This document shows, one piece after another, positions 21,492 through 31,272 of a DNA stretch of 64,000 bases (position 1 is the first letter of the stretch; each line of letters starts with the position of its first letter). The translations under genes were made by a program, and so were the position numbers. The DNA is from Halichondria panicea. Taxonomy: Eukaryota; Porifera; Demospongiae; Suberitida; Halichondriidae. The notes below the pieces were generated by a model, which had not been told where the DNA came from, did not search any database, and worked only from the letters and a program-made list of their open reading frames with translations. The DNA lies in assembly GCF_963675165.1 (NCBI RefSeq), contig NC_087386.1:1476931-1540930 (forward strand). Reading direction: 5' to 3'.

Positions 21492-23099
21492 ATGGACTCC
21501 ACTAACAGCAGCTCAAGGGACCATACAAAGCCAGTGATGAGAAAGAGATGCAAGTATCAAGTGAGGTGGTTCTATTCAAAAGGAGCTTTTCTTGTTTTAC
21601 TGTGGAGCTCACTTTTCAATGCGGCTGTGTGGTCTTATGGGACAATGTTGGGAAAAAGAATCTTATCAGAAGGCATAGATTTTAACAGGAACACTTTTTC
21701 TCGAGTGTTCATTGTAATACCATTTCTAGTTTACATTATCATCCCACTGCTAGGATGGTTAGCAGATGCTAAGTTAGGAAACTACAGAGTCTTTAAAATC
21801 AGCTGCTTCTCTTTAGTAGTCGCATCGATAACCATTTGCATCAATATTCTCTGTGATACTAAGATGAACTTCAGTGCACTGCAGTACACACGTGAAGTCA
21901 TTGTAGTGCTAGCATATGCAGTGAGTGCAGCAAGTATAGCAGTTTGCATAATAACAGCCTTACAGCTTGGTCTAGATCAAATGCCAGATGCTTCATCCAC
22001 CAACATTTCAAGTTTCATCAGTTGGTTTGTGTTTTCACTCTTTTTTGGAGGTTGGATTGCTGACTGGCTATCAAATACTCTCCTTCATTGCATAAGCTCT
22101 TTGACAATCAATGATATACACAAAGTGCAACTGTTTAGCTTATTTCCAGTATTGTGTTTGGTAATTATTTACTGTTCAATGTTTTTGTTAGCTCCAAAAT
22201 GGCTAATTATAGAACCAAAGTCGCCTAAAGCCCTCGAAACCATTTACAAAGTTCTCAAATTTGCAGTCAAGCACAAGGCTCCTATTTATCGCAGTGCTCT
22301 CACATACTGGGAGGAAGACGTACCCTCTAGACTAGACCTGGGGAAGACAAAATATGGTGGACCATTTACTACAGAGCAAGTTGAAGACGTGAAAACATTT
22401 CTAAAAATACTTGTCATATCTTTCCCAATATTCATTATTTTAGCGGCAGGTGGGAATATACTGATCAGTTTCGTAGTTATTGATCAAGAGGTAATATTTG
22501 ACGTAATGCAATATCATTTTAACCCCAACATTACTAACTGTACATCAAGCATCGTATACAATTTTAGTTGCAACTTTTGGTGGAGTAGTATCGTTACAAC
22601 AATTGTCTACGAATTTGCATTATATCCATTCATAAGAAACAAAGTCCCCAGCTCTATCCGACGAATAGGAGGTGCGGCTCTACTTATCCTGCTACTGAAT
22701 GTGCTCAATTTGGTTATAACATTTACACACACACGGGCATCAATACTTTACATGGGAATTCTCAGTGGCTTCTTATCTGTATTCTTGATAAATGGAATAC
22801 TAGAATTTGTGTGTGCCCAGTCACCATACAACATGCGAGGACTTTTGACTGGCTACATGATATTTCTAATACTTCTCTCACTATCTCTCAATTTCCTTAT
22901 GAAATTTGTCCATTTTTTGATCTACAAACATTTGAAATATTACGTGGTCCCTTCAATATCAACTGTACTGAGTGTGATTGGATTGGTCCTGTACTGCCTC
23001 CTGGCACGCTGGTATAAGAGGAGAGTTAGAGACGAGGACTACAATGCACACAGAGTGGTGGAGGAGGTCTATGATCGATACCTCTCTCATGTACAGTAG
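21492..23099 (+). CDS. POT/PTR (SLC15-like) transporter, intact
   Basis: 535 aa, one frame. The N-terminal third is nearly the same as in the genes at 11696 and 29644 (TMLGKRILSEGIDFNRNTFSRVF). The segment after the central linker (GGNILISFVVIDQEVIF) matches the broken copy at 7956. The last variable segment (LMKFVHFLIYKHLKYYVVPSIST) also matches the 3' part of that pseudogene. It carries LETIYKVLKFAVKHK in place of LKTIYQVLKFAAKHK in the linker, shared with the copy at 29644. It ends on the family tail VVEEVYDRYLSHVQ. Confidence 0.88.
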   Translation: MDSTNSSSRDHTKPVMRKRCKYQVRWFYSKGAFLVLLWSSLFNAAVWSYGTMLGKRILSEGIDFNRNTFSRVFIVIPFLVYIIIPLLGWLADAKLGNYRVFKISCFSLVVASITICINILCDTKMNFSALQYTREVIVVLAYAVSAASIAVCIITALQLGLDQMPDASSTNISSFISWFVFSLFFGGWIADWLSNTLLHCISSLTINDIHKVQLFSLFPVLCLVIIYCSMFLLAPKWLIIEPKSPKALETIYKVLKFAVKHKAPIYRSALTYWEEDVPSRLDLGKTKYGGPFTTEQVEDVKTFLKILVISFPIFIILAAGGNILISFVVIDQEVIFDVMQYHFNPNITNCTSSIVYNFSCNFWWSSIVTTIVYEFALYPFIRNKVPSSIRRIGGAALLILLLNVLNLVITFTHTRASILYMGILSGFLSVFLINGILEFVCAQSPYNMRGLLTGYMIFLILLSLSLNFLMKFVHFLIYKHLKYYVVPSISTVLSVIGLVLYCLLARWYKRRVRDEDYNAHRVVEEVYDRYLSHVQ

Positions 23100-23336
23100 A
23101 GACAAGAACAACTATAGTGAAATTCAACTGATTACGTTCATACTATTATACTAGCACACTTAATGCTTTGTCTTTCACCACAAGGTTAAACATTCACTTT
23201 TAATATAATTATTATGTGAGTGATATTTTGTTGTTCTTGTTTAAGACACCACAAACACCGAGATAATTCCTGCTAGAACCATGCATGCAATGGTCATTAA
23301 TTTTGCTATTCAGGTAAATAATACCAAGGGCGAATG

Positions 23337-23543
23337 AAAGAAGAGGGCATGCAACAGCTTGTATAAGCAAAAACTGTAGGTGGGCGGTGGAATTTACTGG
23401 AAAGGTACAGTAATATCTAAAAATCGATTGTAGGCGTGTCTGATTTGTATAAAGTACATGTAGCAGATAGCAGATCGAATAAAGTTTTTGCTCGCACGTT
23501 GGACTAATAATGAGTTACATGCCCTCTTCTCTCATATGCCCTT
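23337..23543. mobile_element. MITE-like element
   Basis: Ends are inverted: AAGGGCGAATGAAAGAAGAG with GGCATG at the left, and CATGCCCTCTTCTCTCATATGCCCTT at the right. The flanks carry similar AATACC sequence. It is non-coding. Confidence 0.65.
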
Positions 23544-23552
23544 AGTAATACC

Positions 23553-23799
23553 AGGAGCCCATAAAGAGAAGGAGCGGCTAACTACGGGGATCACATCTCG
23601 TAAGTGGTTATGACCGCATTTCCATATATGCAGGGTCACTAAGTGGTTGAATCCCTACACGTGTTATACGCAATGCAGGGATGTGGTTTGCAAGCACTTA
23701 GTCGCTTCCATACAAGGAAGTGCGGTTTCACCGGCAATTACGAGACGTGATCCCCGAATGTACGTTGAAGTTAGCTGCTCCTTCTCTTTATGGGCTCCT
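23553..23799. mobile_element. MITE with long inverted ends
   Basis: The left end AGGAGCCCATAAAGAGAAGG is mirrored at the right (CCTTCTCTTTATGGGCTCCT). The inversion extends inward through GCTAACT/AGTTAGC and a CGGGGATCAC/GTGATCCCCG pair. It is non-coding and directly adjoins the preceding element. Confidence 0.8.
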
Positions 23800-24872
23800 T
23801 GTAATACTCATATCTGGAATGGCATGACGTTATGGGGGATACATATACCCTACATGCAGTAACAACGTGCAGTGGCGGATCCAGACAGGTTCCATGGGTT
23901 TCATGGAACCCCCTTTGACAACAGCATAGTGAAGGAGATGAACTTACTAGCTAGCTATAGCTGTCAAACTCAGCAATCTCACTAGAATGATGTCATGCAA
24001 CTGAGATATGGGCAGGGCCATCTAATGGTATTATGCGCATGCTGATTGCTGAGGAAAAGTGATGACCTTTTTTTAGGGGAAATTTAATGTCCCAATGCAC
24101 ATGTAGCTGACTGTTTGGAAGTATAGTGACAACCTTTTTTAGGTAAAATAATTCAGAGTGTTGAGCTGGAACCCTCCTTTCAAGAATCCTGTACACTATG
24201 GTAACAGGATAATTAGTATGTTACATTCACACACTAAAGCACGAACAAACCTACAGCGCAGCTTGTGCCAAAATTGTCAAAACTAGTAAAAGTACATGCT
24301 AGCATTCATGCACTCCTGACGCTAGTATTAGCTGTGTACACGCACATGCATATCATTTTTAAGTGTCGGTATTGTAAGGTTATACTCACTGGGGTCTTTA
24401 TGAAATATCAACCATACTCACTATATCAAGAGTTCATTCTTGACTATATCTATCATAAAACAGTTTAGAAAACATACAAGTCTTTTTAATGACGTGGCTT
24501 GAAATTAATGAAGACAAATGAGAATGAATGAAGAGGCACCAGGCAAATGTGGTGAATTGTCATGTAAATATCATACCTTTTGTGTATCAGTGTCAGTGAG
24601 TCTCCTTGACATGATCAACTGTGCAGTGCAGTGAAGAAGTTGCATGCAGCAATCAATGTAGTCTCGCGGGCCATACTCTACAATCTGATACTACAGGGCC
24701 TGCGAGACTATATTCAATATTGGGAACGCCCTCTATATTTATTGTAGGAGTGGCTAGATGTGTGGGGGGTGGGGCTTGTACACTCAGCTTCTGATTGTTT
24801 ATTCCCACACGTACACGTACACTGCACCATAGATGATATAGACAGGTTGACGTACGTAGAGTCATAATAGAG

Positions 24873-25343
24873 ATGGCAGAGGCAACAGCTGTTGAAGTAG
24901 AGACATCTCAAGTCGTTACACAAGTTGGGGAGGTAAGTTTTGTCTGAATATACAAATCCTACCACTTTACTGACATTATTGGTTGCCTAGGAATCGATGG
25001 TGTTGCGACTACACAAGCCCAAGACTGATCGTAAGGTGAAATGGGAGGAGGGTGTGGTCGACAATGAGTTAATGGGCAAGAAGAAATCAAAATGTGAGCT
25101 ACCATATTGTACCCCACACGCACACACCTCCCGGATCTCATACCCCTCGGCACACACATATCCCCTACACATTACACACACGCACACACCTCACACGCAC
25201 ACACCCCTCACACGCACACACCTCGCACACACACCTCACACGCACACACACCTCACACGCACACACCCCTCACACGCACACACACCTCACACGCACACAC
25301 ACCCCACACGCACACACCTCCTGGATCTCATACCCCTCGGCAC

Positions 25344-25378
<35 letters not shown>

Positions 25379-25580
25379 CTGATGTATATATCCCCTACAC
25401 ACCACACCCACACACACGTCCACAGGTTGCTGTATTTACAATAAGCCACATAAGTTTGGTGAGTCTGATTCTGAGAGTGATCCTGACGAAGACGACTGTT
25501 GTCACGAGCACAGGATCGCTCGGAGGAGAGTTCCTAAGCAACACGGCTCTGGGTCACGTGACCAAACTGGAGACACTTAG
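24873..25580 (+). CDS. PPP1R11: protein phosphatase 1 regulatory inhibitor subunit 11 (inhibitor-3)
   Basis: Three exons, 24873-24932, 24991-25093 and 25426-25580, join in phase with GT-AG introns to give 105 aa. The order of features fits the PPP1R11 family: LRLHKPKTDRKVKW (with the KVxW-type PP1-binding motif), VVDNELMGKKKSKCCCIYNKP, KFGESDSESDPDEDDCCHEH and a basic tail. Family members bind and inhibit protein phosphatase 1; the mammalian protein also has ubiquitin-ligase activity linked to its Cys-rich part. Intron 2 is filled with a CACACG-rich minisatellite. The gene stands alone inside the transporter array, in the same direction as its neighbours. Confidence 0.92.
25109..25382. repeat. 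CA/CACACG minisatellite in PPP1R11 intron 2
   Basis: Irregular units such as ACACGCACACACCCCTCAC repeat about 12 times, then a plain CA run. Two CCGGATCTCATACCCCTCGG-type segments (25131 and 25320) flank the core. Long His/Thr-rich frames here are repeat artefacts. Confidence 0.9.
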
Positions 25581-26336
25581 CTACCAACATTCTATATTAT
25601 GTGTCTGTTAATTGTATGTAGCATTACATTTTTAATATCAATTCTCCATGACATTTCAAAAGACTTTACAATCAAATTGGATATAATACCATTCATATGA
25701 TTATTGTACTGATATAGACTGTCCACATGCAGTAGAAATAGTTAGGAGAAAAAATAAGCACTTGCTTCAGATCGAGATCACCTGAGATGTAGTAAACATG
25801 ACATTATGATTATGACACAAATGGGAGCAACTTGTAACTCACCAATGTTAGGAAATGGATCGCTATAGATCTGCATGAACTGACACTTCACCTTTCTGAG
25901 TTTCCTTGTACCTACATCCACACACAGAAGGCATACCTCAACATAGTGTCATGTATAATTATTTGAGTCAATAAATAAATTATATACATGTAGGGCCGGG
26001 TAACGCCATTGTTCAAATGCACTGATCAATAGAAATACCAACTCACTCTAGTCCTCCATATACTTCTCCTCCCAGGCATCAGCCAGGTCCTCCAGTATTG
26101 GCTCTTCATGGAGCGCCACAAACTGCTCTCTACAGAACTGGAATGGAGGGACAAAACTTACCAAAGCTGCAGCCATCTTAGGAAGATCACACGTACCTAT
26201 ACATCTAAATAGCAATCTCATGACCATTGTCCGCATCTTTCTTGTGTAGCTGTTCCACCTGTATTGGCGAAGCATAGTAACGGATAAGTGAACTAATTAC
26301 ACATGATCATAATAATTATTAAGTATTGCAACAATC

Positions 26337-26394
26337 GATTATCAATGTTTATCATCTTCATTGTTGGGACTGGATCTCTGTTTGTTCATCAGTT
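26337..26394 (+). promoter_or_regulatory. conserved upstream box of the transporter array
   Basis: ATCAATG, TTTATCATCTTCATTGTTGG and TCTGTTTGTTCATCAG, 105-165 bases before the ATG at 26500. Confidence 0.5.
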
Positions 26395-26499
26395 GTATAG
26401 GAGTATATCAAAATACACCTATACTTTTCACAAACAAACTCCCAAAGTATATATTATCAGAGGAATAGTTAGGCATCAGCCTGAAGTAAGTGAGAGAGA

Positions 26500-28098
26500 A
26501 TGGGCTCCACTAACAGCAGCTCAAGGGACCATGCAAAGCCAGTGATGAGAAAGAGGTGCAAGTATCAAGTGAGGTGGTTCTATTCAAAAGGAGCATTTCT
26601 TATTCTACTATGGAGTTCACTTGTCAGTGCAGCTGTGTGGTCTTGTATGACAGAATTGGGAAAAATTATCTTAGAAGAATGCTTTGCATTGGATAAGAAC
26701 ACTTTTTCTCGCGTGTTCATTGTAATACCATTTCTAGCTTACATTACCATTCCCCTGCTAGGATGGTTAGCAGATGCTAAGCTTGGAAACTACAGAGTCT
26801 TTAAATTTAGCTGCTTCTTTTTAGTAGTCGCATCGATAATCATGTGCATCAATATTCTTTTTGCTCCCAAGATAGACTCTAACGCACTAAGATACACAGA
26901 TGCTGTCATTGTAGCACTGGTATTCGCAGTGGGTATAGCTAGTATGGCAGTTTGTATGATGACAGCCTTACAGCTTGGTTTAGATCAAATGCCAGATGCT
27001 TCTTCCACTAACGTGTCAAGTTTCATCAGTTGGTTCGTTTTCTCTCTCGTTTTTGGATGCTGGATTGCTGACTGGCTATCAAACACACTCCTGTATTGCG
27101 TAAATAGTTCGACAATAAAAAAAACGCAACTGTTTAGCTTATTTCCAGTGACTTGTATGGTAGTTATTTGTTCTTCAATGTGTTTGTTAGCTCCAAAATG
27201 GCTAATTATTGAACCAAAGTCGCCTAAAGCACTCAAAACCATCTACCAAGTTCTCAAGTTTGCAGCCAAGCACAAGGCTCCTATTTATCGCAGTGCTCTC
27301 ACATACTGGGAGGAAGACGTACCCTCTAGACTAGACCTGGGGAAGATAAAATATGGTGGGCCATTTACTATAGAGCAAGTTGAAGATGTGAAAACCTTCC
27401 TAAAAATACTTATGATATCTTTCCCAATATTCGTCACTTTAACAGCGTGCTGGAATATACTCGCACTAGGTTTTAATGTTGGAGAGTTAAACTGGGAAGT
27501 GTTGTGGCATCTTACTGTCTCTAATACTACTGGCAGTTGCGCATCAATTAGCATGGTATACACTTTCAGTTTCAACCCTTGGTGGAGTGGTATTGTTACA
27601 ACAGTTGTCTACGAATTTGCATTGTATCCACTCATAAGAAAGAAAGTACCCAGCTCTATTCGACGAATTGGAGGTGCAGCTTTATTGAATTTGTTATTGA
27701 ATGTGCTTAATTTGATTGCACAATTTTGTCAAAATTTTGAGGGACCAGTTTTTGCAATGGGGGCTGTTAGTGGCTTTTTACTTGTACTCTTGATAAATGG
27801 AATACTAGAATTTGTGTGTGCCCAGTCACCATACAACATGCGAGGACTTCTGACTGGCTACATGACGTTTCTATTATTTCTCTCACTATCTCTGAACTAC
27901 TTTATTGGATTTCTACGTAAAGGAAGATATTTTCCAATTTACACTGTCCCTTCAATATCAACTGCACTGAGTGTGATTGGATTTGTCCTGTACTGCCTCC
28001 TGGCTCGCTGGTATAAGAGAAGAGTTAGAGACGAGGACTACAATGCACAAAGAGTGGTGGAGGAGGTCTATGATCGATACCTCTCTCATGTACAGTAG
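26500..28098 (+). CDS. POT/PTR (SLC15-like) transporter, intact
   Basis: 532 aa, uninterrupted. The start reads MGSTNSSS (Asp2 to Gly) but the surrounding bases match the family start. All family blocks are intact, with KIKYGGPF in place of KTKYGGPF in the linker and AQRVVEEVYD in place of AHRVVEEVYD in the tail. The mid-variable segment (ACWNILALGFNVGELNWEVLWHLTVSNTTGSC) is the type seen at 11696 and 40.2 kb. The TM10-11 region is the type seen at 6.9 kb and 41.3 kb. It lies between POLRMT-derived exons on the opposite strand. Confidence 0.88.
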   Translation: MGSTNSSSRDHAKPVMRKRCKYQVRWFYSKGAFLILLWSSLVSAAVWSCMTELGKIILEECFALDKNTFSRVFIVIPFLAYITIPLLGWLADAKLGNYRVFKFSCFFLVVASIIMCINILFAPKIDSNALRYTDAVIVALVFAVGIASMAVCMMTALQLGLDQMPDASSTNVSSFISWFVFSLVFGCWIADWLSNTLLYCVNSSTIKKTQLFSLFPVTCMVVICSSMCLLAPKWLIIEPKSPKALKTIYQVLKFAAKHKAPIYRSALTYWEEDVPSRLDLGKIKYGGPFTIEQVEDVKTFLKILMISFPIFVTLTACWNILALGFNVGELNWEVLWHLTVSNTTGSCASISMVYTFSFNPWWSGIVTTVVYEFALYPLIRKKVPSSIRRIGGAALLNLLLNVLNLIAQFCQNFEGPVFAMGAVSGFLLVLLINGILEFVCAQSPYNMRGLLTGYMTFLLFLSLSLNYFIGFLRKGRYFPIYTVPSISTALSVIGFVLYCLLARWYKRRVRDEDYNAQRVVEEVYDRYLSHVQ

Positions 28099-28439
28099 AG
28101 ACAAGAACAACTGTAACTGTCAACTATAATACTGTAGATCTACTTACTATACTTAATTGTATTTACGGTGTATATACGTATGTAATACATATGTATACTA
28201 AGACAACACGAATCATTAATGAAGAGCTTACCACTGATGCAACTGCTGTGTAGGTATCTTCTGGTTGATCTTGAGGAATCAAGTTGACCTGTAGAACACA
28301 GCTATATATGATTAAGCTAGCCTATAGCTCCACAATGTACATGCTCACCTGTTTACCACCAAGGTAGTCCCTATACCCATGGCAGCATAGTGCTGCAGTC
28401 CATTGCACAAGCCATCCTACATTAGTGTCGATTTATAGC

Positions 28440-28740
28440 ATTGCATTTTTAATATCAATTCTCCATGACATGTCAAAAGACTTTACAATCAAATTGAACT
28501 TTGATAATCATATTGAACGGTGGATCATTACCATAAAACAGTTATTTGTCCCTTTCGCCATTTTCTGCTGAGCTTTACCCAGCTCCATGACGAGTTTATC
28601 CTAGTTTTAATTTTTGCGTCTTCTCTGAAATTTTGCACTTCACGAAAATTTCCCGCTGCATGTACGGCAACCACTTGTCAGTTTGTATGGTTTCATAGTT
28701 AGAAAACCTCTGTGCATTTGTTCACATGCAGTAATTATTT
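28440..28740. repeat. array-specific spacer repeat
   Basis: About 300 bases (TTTTTAATATCAATTCTCCATGACAT ... CATTTGTTCACATGCAG) recur with small changes at 31578-31900 and 36262-36580, and the first part at about 25626-25690. No coding sense is apparent. It is part of the duplicated unit downstream of the motif-A exon. Confidence 0.7.
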
Positions 28741-29451
28741 TGTTATATTAAATATAGCTACTCACTATATTAAAGAAATGATACAAGCACTTGAAACTAT
28801 ATAGATTGAGAAAGATTATTGTAATGAAAACCTGATATAGTTATGACAGACTGTCCACATGCATGCATGCAGTAGAAATAGTTAGGAGAAAAAATAAGTT
28901 GATTTCAGCACTTGCTTCAGATCGAGATCACCTGAGATGTAGTAAACATGACATGAAGTATACTATGGTAATGGGAGCAACTTAATCATTATGTATTAGC
29001 TCACCAATGCTAGGAAATGGATCTCTAAACTGACACTTGACCTTTCTGGCTGGTTGAATTTCCTTGTACATATACAGAAGGCATACCTGTTGCTACATGT
29101 ACATTATAGAGTTATATATACTCCATTGTTCAAACACACCAATCAACAGAAACATGAACTCACTCTAGTCCTCCATACTTCTCCTCCCAGGCATCAGCCA
29201 GGTCCTCCAGTATTGGTTCTTCATGAAGCGCCACAAACTGTTCTCTACAGAACTGGAATGGAGGGACAAAACTTACCAAAGCTGCAGCCATCTTAGGAAG
29301 ATCACACGTACCTATACATCTAAATAGCAATCTCATGACCATTGTCCGCATCTTTCTTGCGTAGCTGTTCCACCTGTATTGGCGAAGCATAGTAACGGAG
29401 AAGTCAGTGAACTAATTACACATGATCATAATAATTATTAAGTATTGCACA

Positions 29452-29512
29452 ATCGATTATCAATGTTTATCATCTTCATTGTTGGGACTGGATCTCTGTT
29501 TGTTCATCAGCA
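29452..29512 (+). promoter_or_regulatory. conserved upstream box of the transporter array
   Basis: ATCAATG, TTTATCATCTTCATTGTTGG and TCTGTTTGTTCATCAGCAG, about 130-190 bases before the ATG at 29644. Confidence 0.5.
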
Positions 29513-29643
29513 GTACGTTGTATAGGAGTATATCAAAATACACCTATACTTTTCACAAACAAACTCCCAAAGTATATATTATCAGAGGAACATTTAACTT
29601 TCAGAGGAATAGTTAGGCATCAGCCTGAAGTAAGTGAGAGAGA

Positions 29644-31272
29644 ATGGACTCCACTAACAGCAGCTCAAGGGACCATGCAAAGCCAGTGATGAGAAAGAGG
29701 CCTAGGTGCAAGTATCAAGTGAGGTGGTTCTATTCAAAAGGAGCATTTCTTGTTCTACTGTGGAGCTCACTTTTTAATGCGGCTGTGTGGTCTTATGAGA
29801 CAATGTTGGGAGAAAGAATCTTAATAGAAGGAATAGATTTTGACAGGAACACTTTTTCTCGAGTGTTCATTGTACTACCATTTCTAGTTTATGTTACCAT
29901 CCCACCTGTAGGATGGTTAGCAGATGCTAAGCTTGGAAACTACAGAGTCTTTAAATTTAGCTGCTTCTTTTTAGTAGTCGCATCGATAACCATTTGCATC
30001 AATATTCTCTGTGATACAAAGATAAACTTCAGTGCACTGCAGTACACACGTAAAGTCATAGTAGTGCTAGCATATGCAGTGGGTATAGCAAGTACAGCAG
30101 TTTGTATAATAACAGCCTTACAGCTTGGTCTAGATCAAATGCCAGATGCTTCTTCCACCAACATTTCAAGTTTCATCAGTTGGTTTATGTTTTCACTCAT
30201 TCTTGGATGTTGGATTGCTGACTGGCTATCAAATACTCTCCTTCATTGCATAAACTCTTCGACAATCAATGATATACAGAAAGTGCAACTGTTTAGCTTA
30301 TTTCCAGTATTGTGTTTGGTAATTATTTGTTCCACGATGTTTTTATTAGCTCCAAAATGGCTAATTATAGAACCAAAGTCGCCTAAAGCCCTCGAAACCA
30401 TTTACAAAGTTCTCAAGTTTGCAGTCAAGCACAAGGCTCCTATTAATCGCAGTGCTCTCACATACTGGGAGGAAGACGTACCCTCTAGACTAGACCTGGG
30501 GAAGACAAAATATGGTGGTCCGTTCACTATAGAGCAAGTAGAAGATGTGAAAATCTTCTTAAGAATACTTGTGATGTCTTTACCAATATTTATCATTTTA
30601 ACAGCATGTGGGTATATGAGCCCACACAGTTTCATGGCTGACAGTGATGTGGGAAGGCTTAGCATAGAAGTACTGCATCTTATCAACTCGAACATCACTG
30701 AATGCACATCAAGCATGGTATACACTTTCAGCTTCAACCCTTGGTGGAGTGGTATTGTTACAACAATTCTCTACGAACTTGCATTATATCCGTTGGTAAG
30801 AAATAAAGTACCCAGCTCTATCCGGCGAATTGGAGGTACGGCTCTACTTAATGTGATACTGAATACTCTATATTTGGCTGCACAATTCTGTCCACATATA
30901 TGGGGATTAGTATTACATTGTGTCGTGGAATTTTTCAGTGGCATCATGTTTGTAGTCATATTAAATGGAATACTAGAATTTGTGTGTGCCCAGTCACCAT
31001 ACAACATGCGAGGACTTCTGACTGGCTACATGACGTTTATATTGTTTTTATCATTTTCTCTGAACATCTTTAGCGGATTACTACTATTTTCGAACCATAC
31101 ATTATTTACACATCACATCATCGCTTCAATATATACTGCACTGAGTATGATTGGATTGGTCCTGTATTGCCTCCTGGCTCGCTGGTATAAGAGGAGAGTT
31201 AGAGACGAGGACTACAATGCACACAGAGTGGTGGAGGAGGTCTACGATCGATACCTCTCTCATGTACAGTAG
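29644..31272 (+). CDS. POT/PTR (SLC15-like) transporter, intact
   Basis: 542 aa, the longest intact copy. A 6-base insertion adds two residues in the basic head (MRKRPRCKYQ). The N-terminal half matches the genes at 11696 and 21492. From the linker on (GYMSPHSFMADSDVGRLSIEVLHLINSNIT) it matches the minus-strand gene at 16747 and the partial gene at base 1, so the copy looks recombinant. KAPINRSALTYW has Asn where all others have Tyr, and IPPVGWLADAK has Pro where most have Leu. Both could affect function; no frame damage is seen. Confidence 0.88.
   Translation: MDSTNSSSRDHAKPVMRKRPRCKYQVRWFYSKGAFLVLLWSSLFNAAVWSYETMLGERILIEGIDFDRNTFSRVFIVLPFLVYVTIPPVGWLADAKLGNYRVFKFSCFFLVVASITICINILCDTKINFSALQYTRKVIVVLAYAVGIASTAVCIITALQLGLDQMPDASSTNISSFISWFMFSLILGCWIADWLSNTLLHCINSSTINDIQKVQLFSLFPVLCLVIICSTMFLLAPKWLIIEPKSPKALETIYKVLKFAVKHKAPINRSALTYWEEDVPSRLDLGKTKYGGPFTIEQVEDVKIFLRILVMSLPIFIILTACGYMSPHSFMADSDVGRLSIEVLHLINSNITECTSSMVYTFSFNPWWSGIVTTILYELALYPLVRNKVPSSIRRIGGTALLNVILNTLYLAAQFCPHIWGLVLHCVVEFFSGIMFVVILNGILEFVCAQSPYNMRGLLTGYMTFILFLSFSLNIFSGLLLFSNHTLFTHHIIASIYTALSMIGLVLYCLLARWYKRRVRDEDYNAHRVVEEVYDRYLSHVQ

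Larger units (their letters stand above)
23100..24872. other. spacer rich in short inverted-repeat elements
   Basis: No gene. It holds two MITE-like elements back to back (23337-23543 and 23553-23799). A stretch near 23870-24260 reads like transposon debris (AGTGGCGGATCCAGACAGG). A short hairpin lies at 24659-24710 (TAGTCTCGCGGGCC / GGCCTGCGAGACTA). The flanks outside the two elements resemble the spacer after the first gene of the window. Confidence 0.5.
25742..28416 (-). pseudogene. decayed copy of POLRMT 3' exons around the transporter at 26500
   Basis: Minus strand. 28416 to about 28350 resembles the motif-A exon (DGSCNGLQHYAAMGRD) but has Ser-to-Leu and a 2-base gain after AAMG. About 28235-28295 is the VNLIPQDQPEDT exon. 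The transporter follows on the other strand. Then 26045-26160 is the CREQFVALHEEPILEDLADAWEEKY exon, about 25860-25930 a worn KVKCQF-type exon, and about 25742-25793 the terminal exon with STYFFS and TAA. The exons between, including those with the catalytic motifs B and C, are gone. A short piece of the VEQLRKKDADNGH exon is fused in at about 26200-26275. Confidence 0.8.

Noticed and set aside
25094-25444. Long His/Thr-rich frames
   Set aside because: Translation of a CA-rich minisatellite inside a PPP1R11 intron.
26048-26275. 75-aa frame with EEPILEDLADAWEEKY as a separate small gene
   Set aside because: It is a POLRMT C-terminal exon read through a deletion junction into intron and exon remnants.
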